The notes under the pieces: generated by a model
Told to the model about the DNA's origin: nothing
Databases searched by the model: none
What the model saw: the letters and a program-made list of their open reading frames with translations, nothing else
Made by a program: the position numbers and the translations under genes
In this document: piece after piece, positions 44,020-53,679 of the stretch
How positions within the stretch are numbered: position 1 is the first letter of the stretch
Layout of the letters: each line of letters starts with the position of its first letter
Assembly (NCBI GenBank): GCA_000828075.3
Contig: JXCB02000039.1
Span: 328,890 to 392,889 of the forward strand
Source: Tolypothrix campylonemoides VB511288
GTDB taxonomy: Bacteria > Cyanobacteriota > Cyanobacteriia > Cyanobacteriales > Nostocaceae
Length of the DNA: 64,000 bases
Reading direction: 5' to 3'

Positions 44020-44558
44020 GCAACCCCACTACTATAACATAAGTTTAGCTCAATTGCCAACACTAAGTTGCTGAAGTTGCCTGAAAGGGGTGAGTTCTGT
44101 ATTTATTTTGCCGTTAGCTGGTTGAGTTTGTTGTTTGCCGATAGCAGTAGCTGTTGAGCCTGAAGATAAGTTGTCGTACCTGGTTGTACTTTTTCAAGTT
44201 GGTTAATAATTCCCTGTAGCTGGCTAATGGTGCGGTTCTTGTCCAGCAATTGGGGATTTGTAGGAGTGGAAGCAATCAAGCTTTGAATTTGGTGTTGTAC
44301 CTGTTCAAGGGCAGATTCTGAATCCTGCTCAGCTTGGCGTCGTATGCGGATTTCTGCTAGGTTCGCTTGGTAAGTTGCTAGTAATTTCTGAGCTTGTGCA
44401 TAGCCTTCTAAGTCTTGTGTGGGAACTTGTTCCAGACGATTGATTGCCTCTTGCCATAAGTTTTCCACTTGTTGCCACTGAATAACTGTATGAGGTGGAT
44501 TTTGACCAGCTTTTGCCGCTTGAGCAGAAAACTGTTGGGCTGCTGCAATCAAGGTACT

Positions 44559-44699
44559 AAGTAGGTCGGCGGAAATAAACATAACTATATTAAGAAGGGT
44601 AAAGGGAAAGGCGAAAAGGGAAAAACCTTTACCCTTTAACCTTTTCCCTTTCCCCCTACAAAACTTTACATAGTTCGGTTTAATCGTGCCTACTTACTT
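44559..44699. mobile_element. 141-bp MITE-like insertion in the broken coiled-coil gene
   Basis: AAGTAGGTCGGCGGAAATAAA at the left and TTTAATCGTGCCTACTT at the right are imperfect inverted repeats, with AACTAT/ATAGTT inside each arm. The core holds AAAGGGAAAGG repeats and their complement. Removing it joins an Ile codon to AGT-ACC-TTG in frame. The target duplication is only TA/TTA-like. Relative of 4096-4297. Confidence 0.75.
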
Positions 44700-45177
44700 A
44701 ATGCGCTCATTACCAGCAGCAAGACCAACAATTTCTTTAAACTCTTGCTGGTAACTTTCTAGTTTCTTTTGTGCTGTTTTTCCTGCCAAAGTTTCACCAG
44801 GAATTTGTTCTAAATTGTCGAGTGCTGAACGCCAAGAAACAATTGCTGCTTTTTTGTCAATAGATGTTGATGCTTGTTGATACTGCTGTTTAGCTTTGTT
44901 AAGCGCTTGTTCACTGTCGCTTAGCAATGTCTGAGCATTCTTTTCTTGAAACACTTGAGCATCTAGTTGTCCAATCTTGCTTCGGGCTGCATTAAATCCG
45001 TAAATGCTCAACCGCGAATCGTACCACCAATAATTGTATTCTGACCACTCATTAATAAACCAAATTGGTAAGGCATCAAGATTTTTTTGTGCCTGTTTGA
45101 CCTTCACCTCCCCTCGTTCCAAGTCGGCTGGACTGCTGGCTTTTTCAATCAGTTGTTCGGCTTGTTCAACTGTTGCG

Positions 45178-45206
45178 ATACGCCTTTGGCGTCTGCGCTC
45201 TGCGCA
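45178..45206. mobile_element. 29-nt double mini-hairpin inserted in a HIP1 site, frameshifting
   Basis: On the gene strand the insert carries GCGCAGAGCGC and CGCCAAAGGCG. Its deletion turns the flanks into GCGATCGC and restores REAIATVEQAEQ. 29 nt is not a multiple of three, so the host gene is broken. Confidence 0.8.
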
Positions 45207-45747
45207 ATCGCTTCTCGATAGTTATTCTCCATGCTTATGTAGCTCGGTAGCAGTAGAATGGGAGCATTCCGCGCCACAGGACGACGAATGACCGGGTAAG
45301 GCAAGTTTGCCACCCAAATGACACCAATAGGAACGCCAAGTAGAATTGCTGCCGACAACATCCTACTAAATAAACGCCTTTGTTTTTTTGCACCTGGCTT
45401 ATACGAGTAGGTACGGTGAATTTGTGCTTGAGCTTCGATTTCTTGTTCTATTTCAGCAAGGGTTTTAGGTCGGGATGGCACAGGTGCTGAGGGCTTTAGC
45501 ACCACAGGCTGTTGACTTTTCAGCAACGGGTCAATTCCAGAGCTATTCTGGGGTTTTCTGGGCAGGAGATTAAAGGGCAGATTTTGAAAAAAATTCATCA
45601 CAGTATAGTATAAACTTTCACTGCTACTTAATATGCCCAAATGCTGATGAAATGAAACAGCTTGATATATTCCTTTAAATAGGGGAAAGTCTTTAAAAGG
45701 ATTGATACAATCTGTGCAATAGCTGAAAAATTATCCTAGTAGGTAGA

Positions 45748-46533
45748 ATGGCGACTGCTTTAATTACTGGTGCCTCTAGTGGTATAGGTAAAGCCTTTGC
45801 AGAGGAACTAGCGGCACGCAATACAAATCTTGTTTTAGTTGCTCGTTCAGGAGAAATATTGAACGAGTTAGCAGAACATTTGCAAGAAAAATATAAAATT
45901 CAAGTAGATACAGTTGTTAAAGACCTCACAGAAATTGGTGCTAGTGATGCTGTATTTGATGCTGTAAAATCAAAGGGATTAACAATTGATTTGTTAATTA
46001 ATAATGCTGGTTTTGCCTGCTATGGCGATTTTGCCGAAAGCGACGGAGAACGGCAAGTCAAAATAGTGCAATTAAATATTCTGGCTTTAGTAGATTTAAC
46101 TCATAAATTTTTGCATGAAATGCGGCAACGTCGTTCTGGAAGCATAATTAATGTCTCTTCCCTGACCGCATTTCAACCAATGCCTTACATTTCTGTTTAT
46201 GCTGCCAGTAAAGCGTTTATTGTCAGTTTTAGTCAGGCATTGTGGGCAGAAAATCGTCAATATGGCGTACGCGTTCTAGTGACTTGTCCAGGACCTGTTG
46301 AGACAAACTTCTTTACAGAAGCTAATTTCCCCCCAGCCCTTGCAGCTAGAACAAATAAAATATCGACTTCAAAAGATGTGGTACGCGAATCCTTAAAAGC
46401 TTTGGAAAGGGGAGATTCTATTGTTGTTATTGGTGGCTTTAGCACTCACTTCATTAGTCGGTTATCTCGGTTCGTTCCGCGCAAAACTCTGCTATTTATT
46501 TTAGAAAAACAGTTTAAGGCAAAAACAACTTAA
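45748..46533 (+). CDS. Short-chain dehydrogenase/reductase
   Basis: 261 aa classical SDR. TALITGASSGIGKAFAEELA binds the nucleotide, DLLINNAGFACYGDF is the NNAG motif, INVSSLTAFQPMPYISVYAASKAFI supplies catalytic Ser, Tyr and Lys, and CPGPVETNFF follows. Arg at VARSGE suggests NADP preference. The substrate is unknown; members of this subgroup are often annotated as DltE-like. Single gene between the broken coiled-coil gene and the PSII S4 gene. Confidence 0.92.
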   Translation: MATALITGASSGIGKAFAEELAARNTNLVLVARSGEILNELAEHLQEKYKIQVDTVVKDLTEIGASDAVFDAVKSKGLTIDLLINNAGFACYGDFAESDGERQVKIVQLNILALVDLTHKFLHEMRQRRSGSIINVSSLTAFQPMPYISVYAASKAFIVSFSQALWAENRQYGVRVLVTCPGPVETNFFTEANFPPALAARTNKISTSKDVVRESLKALERGDSIVVIGGFSTHFISRLSRFVPRKTLLFILEKQFKAKTT

Positions 46534-46607
46534 GGTATGTTGGTAGTAGTTAGTGGGTAGTAGTTAGTTGTCAAAAAGTATCATTAACTACTCACTATTT
46601 AATAGCA

Positions 46608-47387
46608 TTACACATACCTGGTTAACTGCACGCGGTAGCGGTCTTTTTTGGTAACGGCGATTTCCCCAACTTCTAAACGTCCTTTACCACGAATAGCGAT
46701 TAAGTCGCCTGTTTTCACTTGAGAACTTGCTTGAGTAATTTCTTTCCAGTTGACGCGAACATCACCGCCATCAATTAACTCAACCATTTTGCTGCGAGAC
46801 ATCCCAAAACCAGCAGAGGCGATCGCATCCAACCGTAAAGAAGCTTCCACTGTGGTTAATTCTTTTTTCTTGGGTTCGCGCACCTTCAATTCGCTTAAAT
46901 CTATGCGCTGGGTTTTCACGGGAACCGATCGCACCTGGTTGAGATTCATCTCTAAAAAGTCCGCCAACTCCGGCACGACAATTACCTGCGCCCCTCGTTC
47001 ACCCAGTACAATAATGTCCCCCGTCTTTTCGCGGACAATACCAGTTCCCAACATTGCGCCCAAGAAGTCGCGGTGAGTCGCGGTATCAAACAGGAAATTT
47101 CCAGCTATGTCTAAGGCGGTGACAGCGACTTGAGATTGATCCAAAGGCATTTCGGAACGGGCGATCGCTATTCTTCTGCGTTCAGCTTGGGGATACCCAC
47201 CCCACACCACGAACTCCACCTCAGTCAGACGGCTGAACACCTGCTGAATTTCTACCAACTCTGGAGGAGAGAGAAAATCAGTCAAAACAACTTCCCAAGT
47301 TTTGATGGCTTGTTCAGCCTGGTCAATCACATGAGCTATACTATCTCGATTTTCAACACCTTTTAAAAGTTCTTCCCGTGGCAGCAT
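46608..47387 (-). CDS. Photosystem II S4 domain protein
   Basis: 259 aa. The N-terminal YlmH-like part (HVIDQAEQAIKTWEVVLTDFLSPPE, VVWGGYPQAERRRIAI, DFLGAMLGTGIVREKTGDI) is followed by an S4 RNA-binding domain (RLDAIASAGFGMSRSKMVELIDGGDVRVNWKEITQASSQVKTGDLIAIRGKGRLEVGEI). This matches the cyanobacterial/plastid PS II S4 family, found with photosystem II but of unclear role. TAATGAC heptamers border both ends of the gene. Confidence 0.9.
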   Translation of the reverse strand: MLPREELLKGVENRDSIAHVIDQAEQAIKTWEVVLTDFLSPPELVEIQQVFSRLTEVEFVVWGGYPQAERRRIAIARSEMPLDQSQVAVTALDIAGNFLFDTATHRDFLGAMLGTGIVREKTGDIIVLGERGAQVIVVPELADFLEMNLNQVRSVPVKTQRIDLSELKVREPKKKELTTVEASLRLDAIASAGFGMSRSKMVELIDGGDVRVNWKEITQASSQVKTGDLIAIRGKGRLEVGEIAVTKKDRYRVQLTRYV

Positions 47388-47482
47388 TCTATGTAGTAGT
47401 TATGAGTTATGAATTAAAAGCTATCAATTATTATGAGTCCTTTGTCCTTTGTAACTAATGACCAATGACTAATGACTAATGA

Positions 47483-47989
47483 CTAACTAATACTTGTGTC
47501 ACCGTAACCTTGAAGATTTTCTGGCTTAAATTGACGCAACAAGCTGGTTGCTTGACGGGTAAGGCTTTCAGAACCTTGAACGACAACCAAATATTTACCA
47601 GCATTTAAGCGGTTGCGGTAAGGTAAAGCGTCACCACTCCCAAGCACTAAACCGACTCCACCACCAGAAAATACACTACCCATAGCGCCAGCACCAGCGC
47701 CCAACAATCCGCCAATAATGGCATTGCCAACTTGACCTACCCAAGGAAAAGTCTCCAAACCAGTCAGCAGGTTAAAAGTCACTCCACCGAAAAATCCAAA
47801 CGGCACCAACCAAAAAGCCATAAGCTGCACTTGCTTCTTTGCTTGCTCGTTAGGGTCAATCAAGCCAAACTCATCTGCACTTTTATAACCTTTACCTAAG
47901 ATTGTAGCTTCTATGCCTTGTTTCTCTAAGGCTACGTAAGCAGCTTCTGCTTGGATGCGGTCTGGTAAAACGGCAACAAGGTAATTCAT
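47483..47989 (-). CDS. Conserved cyanobacterial membrane protein
   Basis: 168 aa. A small ferredoxin-like start (YLVAVLPDRIQAEAAYVALEKQGIEATILGKGYKSADEFGLIDP) precedes two glycine-rich hydrophobic segments (LMAFWLVPFGFFGGVTFNLL and AIIGGLLGAGAGAMGSVFSGGGVG). The C-terminal part (GKYLVVVQGSESLTRQATSLLRQF) resembles the start. The layout suits a stress-type small membrane protein; function unknown. Confidence 0.75.
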   Translation of the reverse strand: MNYLVAVLPDRIQAEAAYVALEKQGIEATILGKGYKSADEFGLIDPNEQAKKQVQLMAFWLVPFGFFGGVTFNLLTGLETFPWVGQVGNAIIGGLLGAGAGAMGSVFSGGGVGLVLGSGDALPYRNRLNAGKYLVVVQGSESLTRQATSLLRQFKPENLQGYGDTSIS

Positions 47990-48227
47990 CGATGTTAAAA
48001 CTGAGTTCTGATAAGGGTTAGAATCTTATAAACGTCAAATAAATGTCAAATCAAACTGTGCTCATCACATCCAGATTATCAGCAAAAAGCCTACATCGTT
48101 AATTTTCCTTTACATCTTTCTTTATTGGTTTATTCTTTATTAATACAAAGGATTTCTGCTGATTTTTGAGCTAGATGTAAAGGTTTGCGTGAGCAGTATC
48201 TGCCTAACAGGTTGGTGTGCAACTACA

Positions 48228-48605
48228 TTATTGTACTAAGTCAAGAGGTTCGCAAAAATTATTCACACCTTTCTTTAAAACATATATTAAAACTGGCGTT
48301 GCTAACATATTAGGAAACGTTGGCATTGTCTTGAGGTGTTCCATCATCCCCTTAACTGAACCGTTAAGCAAATCATCCCGAAAATCTTGTTGACAAATGA
48401 CGGCACGCCATTTTCGAGCTAAAGCATCCAACCACTCTGAATTCGCTATTTCTGGTTCTTGTCCTGCCCGAATTGCTAAAGTCATTGCTGCATCTTCTAA
48501 ATCCCCCTCACATTCCTCAATGATGTCGAGTGCTTCCATAGCTGTGAAGTCATCTGCAACTTGAGAGCGAAACTGTGCAATTTCTTTTGCCGTAACTTCT
48601 GTCAT
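48228..48605 (-). CDS. Conserved hypothetical protein with UBA-like N-terminus
   Basis: 125 aa. DFTAMEALDIIEECEGDLEDAAMTLAIRAG resembles a three-helix UBA-like module. The rest (WLDALARKWRAVICQQDFRDDLLNG...MPTFPNMLATPVLIYVLKKGVNNFC) is helical without known motifs. No signal peptide. Single gene, ATG start. Confidence 0.7.
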   Translation of the reverse strand: MTEVTAKEIAQFRSQVADDFTAMEALDIIEECEGDLEDAAMTLAIRAGQEPEIANSEWLDALARKWRAVICQQDFRDDLLNGSVKGMMEHLKTMPTFPNMLATPVLIYVLKKGVNNFCEPLDLVQ

Positions 48606-48948
48606 CAGTTTGTGTTCTATTTAGCCCTTAAAGTTTTCCTGTATCCTGTATGCTAGGATAGTCCAATTTTGATTGATATAGCAGGGGATTAGGGACTAGG
48701 GACTAGGGACTAGGTGAAAAGTCTTTTTGTGTCTAGGTTTTATCATCTGTTGATGCCCTAACCACCAAGGCTTTTGCTATAAAAGATTTTTTTAGCTTTT
48801 GATTATAAAAAGATTGTACTCTGCAACTCCATAAGGTGCAGAGCACATTGCAAAACAAATTAAACATTTAACATATCAGTCAAAAGCTTACAGTTGATAG
48901 TTCATCATCCACAATCTTATAACTCATGGCTGATGACTATTAACTCAT
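48606..48948. other. Intergenic spacer with GGGACTAG heptamers
   Basis: GGGACTA repeats at ~48686-48712. Otherwise nothing recognised. Confidence 0.5.
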
Positions 48949-51126
48949 TTAGCTTGATGACCTAGAGGTGATAGCTCGTTGTAAAGTAGCTAGAGCACGG
49001 TTGTAATTTAAGATTGCTGTAACTCGTTGACCCTCAGATCTTGTCAATTCATTTTGCGCGTCAATGACTTCAGTTTGAGTACCCACACCTGCTTGGAATC
49101 GCAACCGCGCTAAACGCAGAGCCTCTCTGGATTGTTCAACAGCAGCATTTGCAGTTTGAACATTCTCCAAGTTAGATTGCAATTGAGAATAGGCTTGTTC
49201 TACGTCAAAGCGGATTTGGTTGCGCTGGGTGCCAAATTGAGTTTCGGCAATCCGAATAGCAACTCTGGCTTGATCTGCCCGAGCTCTTGCTGCTCCCGCA
49301 TCGAACAAAAGCAGGTTGGCTCTGACTCCCAATGAATAGTTATCAGTAATGCTGCTATTATCGTCAAACTGATCCTGCACCTGGTAGCTGCCAACCAAAC
49401 TCACTTGAGGACCAAGCGTCGAGAGTGCCTGCCGTCGCTGTTGCTCAGCAATGTTGCGTTCCACCAGTCGCTGTTGCAGTTCCGGACGGTTTTGAAAAGC
49501 TAACACAATAGTTTGTTCGAGCGGAATATTCCACAGACCTGCTAATCTCACTGGGTCTGCCGTGGTTATATCAATTGATTGCGGCAAATTCAACGTTTGC
49601 GCTAATTGACGACGGCTAATTCGCTGGTCTGAGACAGCCTGCACTAGCTGTTGTTGGAAATTTGCTAATTGAACCTGAGAGCGCAGAACATCAAATCGAG
49701 TACTCACACCAGCTCTTTCCAAAGCTTGTGCATCTCGCAAACTCGCCTGAGCATTTGTCACAGCAGACTGGGCAATACGTACTTGTTCATCTGCTTGTTG
49801 CAGGTTGTAGTATTGAGTGGTGACATTCAGGCGGATATCCTCAGATTGACGTTCAACATCCAACTCAGCCGAACGTAGCTGTTCTTCAGCTTGTCGGATG
49901 AGCGCTGTCCTTTGTCCAGAGGTATAAATATTATAATTCAGTTCCGCGCCTCCACTGAAAGATGTACTAGAGGATGCATTTTGAATCCTGCCCTGAATCA
50001 CTGTTTGTTGATCTGAGAAACCTGGTCCACTACGAGTTAGGCTAGTACTAAGATTGGCATTAGGTAACAAAGCAGCTTGCTGCTCCCGTACAGCAGATCG
50101 ACTGCGTTCTACAGTTAGTAACGCCCGCTGTAAGTCCAGATTGTTGCCCCGTGCTATCTCCAGAGCCTGTGCCAAAGTAATCGGCTGAGTTCCCGCAAGC
50201 CTCACTTCCTCGGGTTTGGTGGGAAACTGTAGGGGATTTGGGTTGGCATTGAGGTAATCAGGGATTGGCACGGAACCTGCTGAGCCAGGAGTCGTACCAG
50301 CAGGAGTCGTACCAGCAGGAGTCGTTGGTGCAGGAGTTGTTGGCGCAGGAGTCGTACCAGCAGGAGTGGAGGAACCTGCTTGAGCTACCTGATTTCTTGT
50401 GGCATTTTGTTGCCCACAAGTAGACGACCTAAGAAGCACAGAAGCCGAACGACCAACCTGATTTTTACCTTTCCCCTGTAGTTGCGGGCATAACTGCATC
50501 TGCTCCAATAGCTTCGCTACTTCTACTGTGCTGCGTGTTGAAGTTGCTGACACTTTTGCTAACCCAGAATCAGGGTTTTTCTTTTGTGTAGCAGGCTGCC
50601 CAGAAGAAGCAGGCGTATTTTGTTGGACAGAGGAAGCGGCTGTTGAGGTAGTATTATTAGAAACAATTGTATTTTCTGACTCCTGAGCAGCAATTGTTGG
50701 CTGATTCTGTTTTTGCGTGCTAGTAGCAGAACGAATCTTATTTATCAACTGGCTTTGCTTTGAGTTAGGCTTCAAGCTTAAAAGCACACCTTGAACCTTA
50801 CCCGCGACTTTTCTTATCGGCACACCAGTTTTTCCAGCCAGTACGACCCCGACACTGCTACTACCTACAGAATTTAGACGAGCTGCCATAACACCAACAC
50901 CAGATAAGGTTGGCGCTGGAAAACTGTTGTCAACAGTAGGAACCAGCTGCTGCGTGTTGATGTTAAGCGCTACCGAGGTTTCCTCGTAGGTAGAAGTCAA
51001 GGCGCTGGGCGAGGCTAAAAGCCCGACTCCAGTTGCTTTGACAGTATCAGCCCAAGCAGGCTGAGTTGTTAACACTGCTGCTGTTACACCAGGTAACAAA
51101 CTACTGAATATATGCTGTCCTTTCAC
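48949..51126 (-). CDS. TolC family outer membrane efflux protein
   Basis: 725 aa from GTG 51126 (GAGGGG eight bases upstream). Signal peptide to about AWA-DTV (residue ~27). Residues ~28-300 are a long variable region with a Gln/Ser/Thr-rich stretch and a TPAPTTPAGTTPAG repeat; this is longer than in typical TolC. Residues ~310-720 are two outer membrane efflux (OEP) repeats: ITLAQALEIARGNNLDLQRALLTVERSRSAVREQQAALLPNA and TIVLAFQNRPELQQRLVERNIAEQQRRQALSTLGPQVSL. It forms the outer-membrane channel for type I secretion or efflux; in heterocystous species a TolC homologue exports glycolipids. It starts 71 bp after kaiC on the same strand. Confidence 0.9.
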   Translation of the reverse strand: MKGQHIFSSLLPGVTAAVLTTQPAWADTVKATGVGLLASPSALTSTYEETSVALNINTQQLVPTVDNSFPAPTLSGVGVMAARLNSVGSSSVGVVLAGKTGVPIRKVAGKVQGVLLSLKPNSKQSQLINKIRSATSTQKQNQPTIAAQESENTIVSNNTTSTAASSVQQNTPASSGQPATQKKNPDSGLAKVSATSTRSTVEVAKLLEQMQLCPQLQGKGKNQVGRSASVLLRSSTCGQQNATRNQVAQAGSSTPAGTTPAPTTPAPTTPAGTTPAGTTPGSAGSVPIPDYLNANPNPLQFPTKPEEVRLAGTQPITLAQALEIARGNNLDLQRALLTVERSRSAVREQQAALLPNANLSTSLTRSGPGFSDQQTVIQGRIQNASSSTSFSGGAELNYNIYTSGQRTALIRQAEEQLRSAELDVERQSEDIRLNVTTQYYNLQQADEQVRIAQSAVTNAQASLRDAQALERAGVSTRFDVLRSQVQLANFQQQLVQAVSDQRISRRQLAQTLNLPQSIDITTADPVRLAGLWNIPLEQTIVLAFQNRPELQQRLVERNIAEQQRRQALSTLGPQVSLVGSYQVQDQFDDNSSITDNYSLGVRANLLLFDAGAARARADQARVAIRIAETQFGTQRNQIRFDVEQAYSQLQSNLENVQTANAAVEQSREALRLARLRFQAGVGTQTEVIDAQNELTRSEGQRVTAILNYNRALATLQRAITSRSSS

Positions 51127-51197
51127 CGCATCCCCTCACACGAAAATAAAGCGGCAGAAACCGTTTTCTCACCAGAGAATATATCACGATGCCAAGT

Positions 51198-52760
51198 TTA
51201 GGAATCGGAACTCTGTTTGTCTTGAAATCCTTTGACAATGCGAGACAGTTCCGCCTTCTCATCGATAGTAACGCGCGTAGGAGCACCACTGACAATCCGT
51301 TCGTAGTTGCGGAAGGAATCTTTAATTTCGGGACCGTCAGCCGTGATATTATACTCGCGGATACCCTTGTCATGCCATGAACCGCGCATTTTAAATACGT
51401 TGATTGCCCGCGACATCTCTCCACGGATTTCTACATACTGTAACATCAAAATTGTGTCAGTAATCGTAGAAATATGCGAGTCTGTAATCGAATGCGATCC
51501 CATAAATTGGTCGGTTGTGTTGGTAAAAAAGCCTGTAATTTCTTCTTGCTTGGCGTAACCCGTAACACCGATGACAAATTGCCGGAATGCATTATTGCTT
51601 ACACCTCTTGCTAACGCGCTAAGAGAGTCAATAGCAATACGAGATGGTTTAAATTCAGCAATTTCTGACTTAATAATTTGTAGGTGGTCTTCCAAACCAG
51701 TTGATTCCGGATATGTACAAATTATTTTTAGCAAACCTTGGCGTTCTAAATCCTCAAAATCAATTCCCCAAGAGGAAGCGTTGCGAGATAGTTGAGCGCG
51801 TGATTCCTCATAGGCAAATAATATCGACCTTTCGTTGTGGAAACAACCAGTTTGCAGAAACTTGCTAACCAATAGAGTTTTCCCAGTACCAGTTGCTCCT
51901 GTTGCTAAAATAATCGAATCTTTAAAGAAACCACCGCCGCACATTTGATCTAAGGTTTTAACGCCAGAAGATACCCTGACATTTGAAGACCGTTGAGTTA
52001 AGCGCATCGCTCCTAATGGAAAAATGTTAATCCCTTGATTGGTAATTGTAAAAGGATATTCACCCTTCATATGTGTCGTACCGCGCAGTTTGAGTATTTC
52101 AATTGTGCGACGGCGACGTTCTCCTTCTAAAACATTACGGACGATCGCCACATTATCGGAAACAAATTCTTCTACCCCATAACAGGCAACAGGACCGTAC
52201 TCTTCCGTACGTTCTGTAGTTATAATCGTGGTGACACCTAGTTGTTTGAGACGCGCTACCAGACGAAATATTTCTCGCCGCACCACTCCTCCTGCTTCAT
52301 ACTGTTGAAAGACTGCTGTGACTGAGTCAATCGAAACACGTTTTGCCTTATACTTACGAATAGCATATTGCAGGCGCTCAATCAGGGCAGAAAGGTCAAA
52401 GTTACCCACAACATCTTGCCCCTCTGGATCCGGAGAAGCATCCAGTATAAATAATTTTCCTTCACTAATCAAGCGCGGTAAATCCCAACCAAAAATACCA
52501 GCATTTTTTATAATATCACTGGGAGATTCTTCAAATGTAACAAAGACTCCTGGCTCATCAAAGTAGGTAATACCGTTGTAAAGAAATTGCAGAGAAAATA
52601 AAGTTTTGCCCGTTCCAGATGTGCCGCTAAATAAGGTCGTTCTTCCTACAGGTAACCCTCCATGACTAATATCGTCAAACCCCTCTATCATGGTCCGAAT
52701 TTTTTCTACACCTGTATATGTCGGTGTTTTATTTTGCTCTAAAGTTTCTTTATCATTCAT
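51198..52760 (-). CDS. kaiC: Circadian clock ATPase/autokinase KaiC
   Basis: 520 aa, tandem RecA-like CI and CII domains. Walker A motifs GTSGTGKT (46-53) and GATGTGKT (288-295); catalytic Glu pairs 77-78 and 318-319. The autophosphorylation pair is Ser431/Thr432 in SITDSHISTITDTI, at the same numbers as in Synechococcus elongatus. The C-terminal A-loop and tail (ELSRIVKGFQDKQ) bind KaiA. Core of the post-translational oscillator; third gene of kaiABC, 88 bp after kaiB. Confidence 0.98.
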   Translation of the reverse strand: MNDKETLEQNKTPTYTGVEKIRTMIEGFDDISHGGLPVGRTTLFSGTSGTGKTLFSLQFLYNGITYFDEPGVFVTFEESPSDIIKNAGIFGWDLPRLISEGKLFILDASPDPEGQDVVGNFDLSALIERLQYAIRKYKAKRVSIDSVTAVFQQYEAGGVVRREIFRLVARLKQLGVTTIITTERTEEYGPVACYGVEEFVSDNVAIVRNVLEGERRRRTIEILKLRGTTHMKGEYPFTITNQGINIFPLGAMRLTQRSSNVRVSSGVKTLDQMCGGGFFKDSIILATGATGTGKTLLVSKFLQTGCFHNERSILFAYEESRAQLSRNASSWGIDFEDLERQGLLKIICTYPESTGLEDHLQIIKSEIAEFKPSRIAIDSLSALARGVSNNAFRQFVIGVTGYAKQEEITGFFTNTTDQFMGSHSITDSHISTITDTILMLQYVEIRGEMSRAINVFKMRGSWHDKGIREYNITADGPEIKDSFRNYERIVSGAPTRVTIDEKAELSRIVKGFQDKQSSDS

Positions 52761-52848
52761 TGCTAACGCTTACAAATCGGGATGAAACCCAGTTATTTTA
52801 TTAATAAACTATGTCGTTTCTGTCGTCAGTCTTGTTTTGTTATATAGT

Positions 52849-53172
52849 CTATTCTTCCAATTGTTCTTGCTCATCTTCACTCAGTTCTTCATAAAGCAAA
52901 TCCAATCCAATTAAGACTCTTTCTCTATCTGAAAGGTCTCCAATAATTTTCCGAACGGGTGGAGGCAAAATTTTAGATAATGTCGGTGTTGCTAATATCT
53001 TATCTTCTTCTGCCAGTTGTGGGCTTTTCAGTACATCAATAACTTTCAAAGCATAAACGCCTTTAAACTCTTGTTCTAAAATGTTTTTGAGTATTTTTAA
53101 TGCCCGTACTGAGTTTGCAGTGTTGCCTGCTACATAAAGCTTGAGAACATAGGTCTTTCTTGGCTGATTCAT
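52849..53172 (-). CDS. kaiB: Circadian clock protein KaiB
   Basis: 107 aa. [66 protein letters not shown] is the thioredoxin-like, fold-switching KaiB domain; the acidic tail [12 protein letters not shown] is typical. It binds phosphorylated KaiC and sequesters KaiA. Between kaiA and kaiC in the operon. Confidence 0.97.
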   Translation of the reverse strand: MNQPRKTYVLKLYVAGNTANSVRALKILKNILEQEFKGVYALKVIDVLKSPQLAEEDKILATPTLSKILPPPVRKIIGDLSDRERVLIGLDLLYEELSEDEQEQLEE

Positions 53173-53277
53173 AAAACGTACAGGCTATAAGTAAAGAAAG
53201 AACGAGCTAGATGCTATCTTCTGAATTCAAAGCGCGACTTCCACCAACAAGGGCGGCTGAACTTTGATTAAGTTATT

Positions 53278-53589
53278 CTATTTAGGAATCGAACAACGAT
53301 AAAGTTCACATAAGTGAGCTAGTATATCAATCAATGTCAGACGGTAATCAAGTAAGGCTTCATCGCTCCGTCCTTCCAATTTTAGCTGCTGGGAAAACTC
53401 GTCAATAAGTTCCATGTGAATCTCGATGATTTGGGGCACAGGAATATTACCATAAAATACTGCATGGATAAATTTATCAATTTTATCTTTCAGTGTTTCG
53501 TCTGTGGTGATAAAGTAATTTATGAGAATTTGACGGTAGTCTGATTTGAGTTGTTGCAACAATGCCTGTTGTTCGGCTCTCGTCGTCAT
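53278..53589 (-). CDS. kaiA: Short-form circadian clock protein KaiA
   Basis: 103 aa from ATG 53589 (MTTRAEQQALLQQLKSDYRQ). Only the C-terminal KaiC-binding, dimerising domain is present (FIHAVFYGNIPVPQIIEIHMELIDEFSQQLKLEGRSDEALLDYRLTLIDILAHLCE). The N-terminal pseudo-receiver of S. elongatus KaiA is absent, as is known for Nostoc/Anabaena. The frame extends to a GTG at 53679, adding 30 residues without family similarity; ATG 53589 matches the usual short form. Confidence 0.92.
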   Translation of the reverse strand: MTTRAEQQALLQQLKSDYRQILINYFITTDETLKDKIDKFIHAVFYGNIPVPQIIEIHMELIDEFSQQLKLEGRSDEALLDYRLTLIDILAHLCELYRCSIPK

Positions 53590-53679
53590 TTGTTGAAAAA
53601 ACTGGTGGGATTCTAGCTTGTGCCATTTAACAGCATAAGAACAATTAAAGCTTAATACTTTATTTAGATTTTTTGGCAC

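Larger units (their letters stand above)
44103..45598 (-). pseudogene. One ancestral membrane/coiled-coil gene broken by two small insertions
   Basis: Three open frames (45640-45149, 45122-44694, 44582-44103) are pieces of one gene. The first piece starts MNFFQNLPFNLLPRKPQ at 45598, has one membrane helix (AAILLGVPIGVIWVANLPY) and runs to NNYREAIA. A 29-nt insert at 45178-45206 shifts the frame. Without it the sequence continues ATVEQAEQLIEKASSPADLE into the second piece. A 141-bp element at 44559-44699 then separates GNERI from STLIAAAQQ. Removing both leaves 442 codons including the stop in one frame. The rest is helical repeat (LDNLEQIPGETLAG, INRLEQVPTQDLEG, INQLEKVQPGTTTY). Function unknown; fragments may still be translated. 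Confidence 0.85.

Noticed and set aside
51101-51424. 107-codon minus-strand open frame spanning kaiC end and tolC start
   Set aside because: Out of frame with kaiC, which has an intact, conserved C-terminus over the same bases.
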